Positions 5,295 through 6,433 of a stretch of DNA of 6,433 nucleotides are shown here, piece after piece (the first letter of the stretch is position 1; the number at the start of each line of letters is the position of its first letter). Made by a program: the position numbers and the translations under genes. The notes below the pieces were generated by a model. That model ran no database searches. It was not told the DNA's origin and was given only the letters and a program-made list of their open reading frames with translations. Origin of the DNA: Anaerolineales bacterium (GTDB lineage: Bacteria; Chloroflexota; Anaerolineae; 4572-78; J111); contig JAAUSP010000447.1 in NCBI GenBank assembly GCA_012032575.1, positions 1 to 6,433 of the forward strand, written 5' to 3'.

Positions 5295-6433
5295 TTAACG
5301 CGCAATTTGATAAGGGAGACGTAGGCTGGATGGGCCAATCTCAGCAGTGAGGCAGGGCAAAACAAGCCGAGTGTCGTGGATCAGACACAGGCGCTCCTCT
5401 CCCGTTTCACAATAATAAAGAGCCAGGTCAAAGATCAGCTCCTGGTCAGCATTGATGTCGAGGATTACTGCCGGAACCTGTCCCGGCTCAAATGTATGGA
5501 CTCCGCTCACCCCATTTTGAATTACCCGCACCAGCAGCGGCGCTTCGGCATTGAATTTGTAGCCGGGTGGCAGACCGAAGTCAAAGTAAAAAGTCACCTG
5601 GCCCGCGCCCACTACCTGGGGATCGAAACGCAGGTCCGGCTGCCGGGACTCAAGAGTGGGCGCCGGCTGCAACCGTTCCAGGCCGCGTAACCTCAAAGTA
5701 TGCAGCCGCTCAACGGCTAAATCGGCTACCCGAATCAGGTGATTGTTAGTATCGGCGATGTAGAGCCGACCGTGTCCGGCGACAATCCCCTCCGGCTCAA
5801 ACAGTTCAGCTCGGGCAAAGGGGCCGTCGGCCTGACCGGGCTTGCCGATGCCGATCACCGTTTTGACCTGCCCGGTGGTTGGATCAAGCGTTTTGATTTT
5901 GTGATTGTAGCTGTCGGCAATGTAGACCAACTCCTCATAAAATGTCAGCCCGGTTGGGTGCTGCAAGCGCACCATGCCTCCCATACCATCCACGTCGCCA
6001 AATTCAAACAAGCCCTGCCCCACCAATGTGACTACGCGGGGTTTTTCATCCAACAGGGCAATGGCCCGGATGGCGCTGGCTTCGGCGTCGGCCACAAAAA
6101 TATGGCCCATCCCCAGCGATAGGTCACTGGGTTGATTGAAACTCGACTGCATCTGGTCGCCATCCACCAGCGCTTCGCGGCCATTGCCAAAAAACGGTCC
6201 AATCTGTTCTTCCTGAAACAAAGCCCAAATCTGATGCGATCCGGCCATGGCCACAAAAACGATATCGTCCAGCACCAGCAGCGCCCAGGGCGAACGCAGC
6301 GGGGTTTCGGTCGGTTCGCCAACGGCAAAGCGGCCATGCGCCTTGTGGCCCGTCCCTGCCACCCGCCGAACCATGCCGCTCGTCAAATCAATCGCCCGAA
6401 CCGCATGATTTTCCGTATCGGCCACGTACAGCG
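5295..6433 (-). CDS. NHL-repeat beta-propeller protein, NHLRC2-like (5' end outside the window)
   Basis: The visible part is about 378 residues and the frame stays open to the window edge (LYVADTENHAVR at the boundary), so the true start lies outside; the GTG at 6425 is inside a blade, not a start. Repeated blade motifs of the type LYVADTxNHxIRxxD occur at the edge and near residues 110, 168 and 220 (counted from codon 6425), linked by GxG(xxG)ADG-type loops, as in NHL six-bladed propellers. Residues about 255-376 form a beta-rich C-terminal domain with Cys349, Cys357 and Cys368 in YYCETGEERLC and LVLPC. This resembles the C-terminal domain of NHLRC2-type proteins, which carry a thioredoxin-like domain before the propeller. 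Such a domain is predicted upstream but not seen. It converges on the terminator at 5166-5196. The family call is fairly firm, the function unknown. Confidence 0.82.
   Translation of the reverse strand, partial: LYVADTENHAVRAIDLTSGMVRRVAGTGHKAHGRFAVGEPTETPLRSPWALLVLDDIVFVAMAGSHQIWALFQEEQIGPFFGNGREALVDGDQMQSSFNQPSDLSLGMGHIFVADAEASAIRAIALLDEKPRVVTLVGQGLFEFGDVDGMGGMVRLQHPTGLTFYEELVYIADSYNHKIKTLDPTTGQVKTVIGIGKPGQADGPFARAELFEPEGIVAGHGRLYIADTNNHLIRVADLAVERLHTLRLRGLERLQPAPTLESRQPDLRFDPQVVGAGQVTFYFDFGLPPGYKFNAEAPLLVRVIQNGVSGVHTFEPGQVPAVILDINADQELIFDLALYYCETGEERLCLIHDTRLVLPCLTAEIGPSSLRLPYQIAR

Noticed and set aside
6423..6425. GTG at 6425 as the start of the NHL protein
   Set aside because: It lies inside a blade motif (LYVADTENH) and the frame is open to the window edge.

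Overview
The window looks like a piece of chromosome from an environmental Chloroflexota (Anaerolineae-like) bacterium. This is an inference from gene content, the style of the short intergenic repeats and the protein flavour; there is no rRNA or other decisive marker. No phage, transposase, CRISPR, rRNA or tRNA gene is visible.

Right to left on the minus strand (3343 down to 235) lies the classic ribosome/membrane-biogenesis cluster rpmH-rnpA-yidD-yidC-jag(khpB). It encodes ribosomal protein L34, the RNase P protein, the small insertion factor YidD, the YidC/Oxa1 insertase and the RNA-binding protein Jag/KhpB. A near-consensus sigma70 promoter (TTGCCA-17-TATAAT) drives it from just upstream of rpmH, a gene too short to show up in a simple ORF scan. 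YidC is unusual: between its signal peptide and its insertase core it carries an exported DUF11-type beta-sandwich, in the position that the unrelated P1 domain occupies in proteobacterial YidC. The rpmH/rnpA and rnpA/yidD junctions each hold an inverted-repeat structure with heptad-like periodicity. The second is a 120-bp imperfect palindrome that includes the rnpA stop codon. Downstream of jag (1-141) is the start of a PfkB-type sugar kinase gene that reads correctly only if two compensating single-base indels are assumed.

The middle (3449-4753) is a divergent regulator/exporter pair: an Lrp/AsnC-family regulator on the minus strand and a LysE/RhtB-family exporter on the plus strand. They share an AT-rich intergenic region with candidate operator and promoter elements, so an amino-acid-responsive export module is the natural reading.

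The right part holds a self-contained small gene (4902-5111, 69 aa, unrecognised) with its own promoter, Shine-Dalgarno and strong bidirectional terminator. Converging on that terminator is a minus-strand NHL-repeat beta-propeller protein (5295 to beyond the window edge) whose C-terminal domain resembles that of NHLRC2-type proteins.
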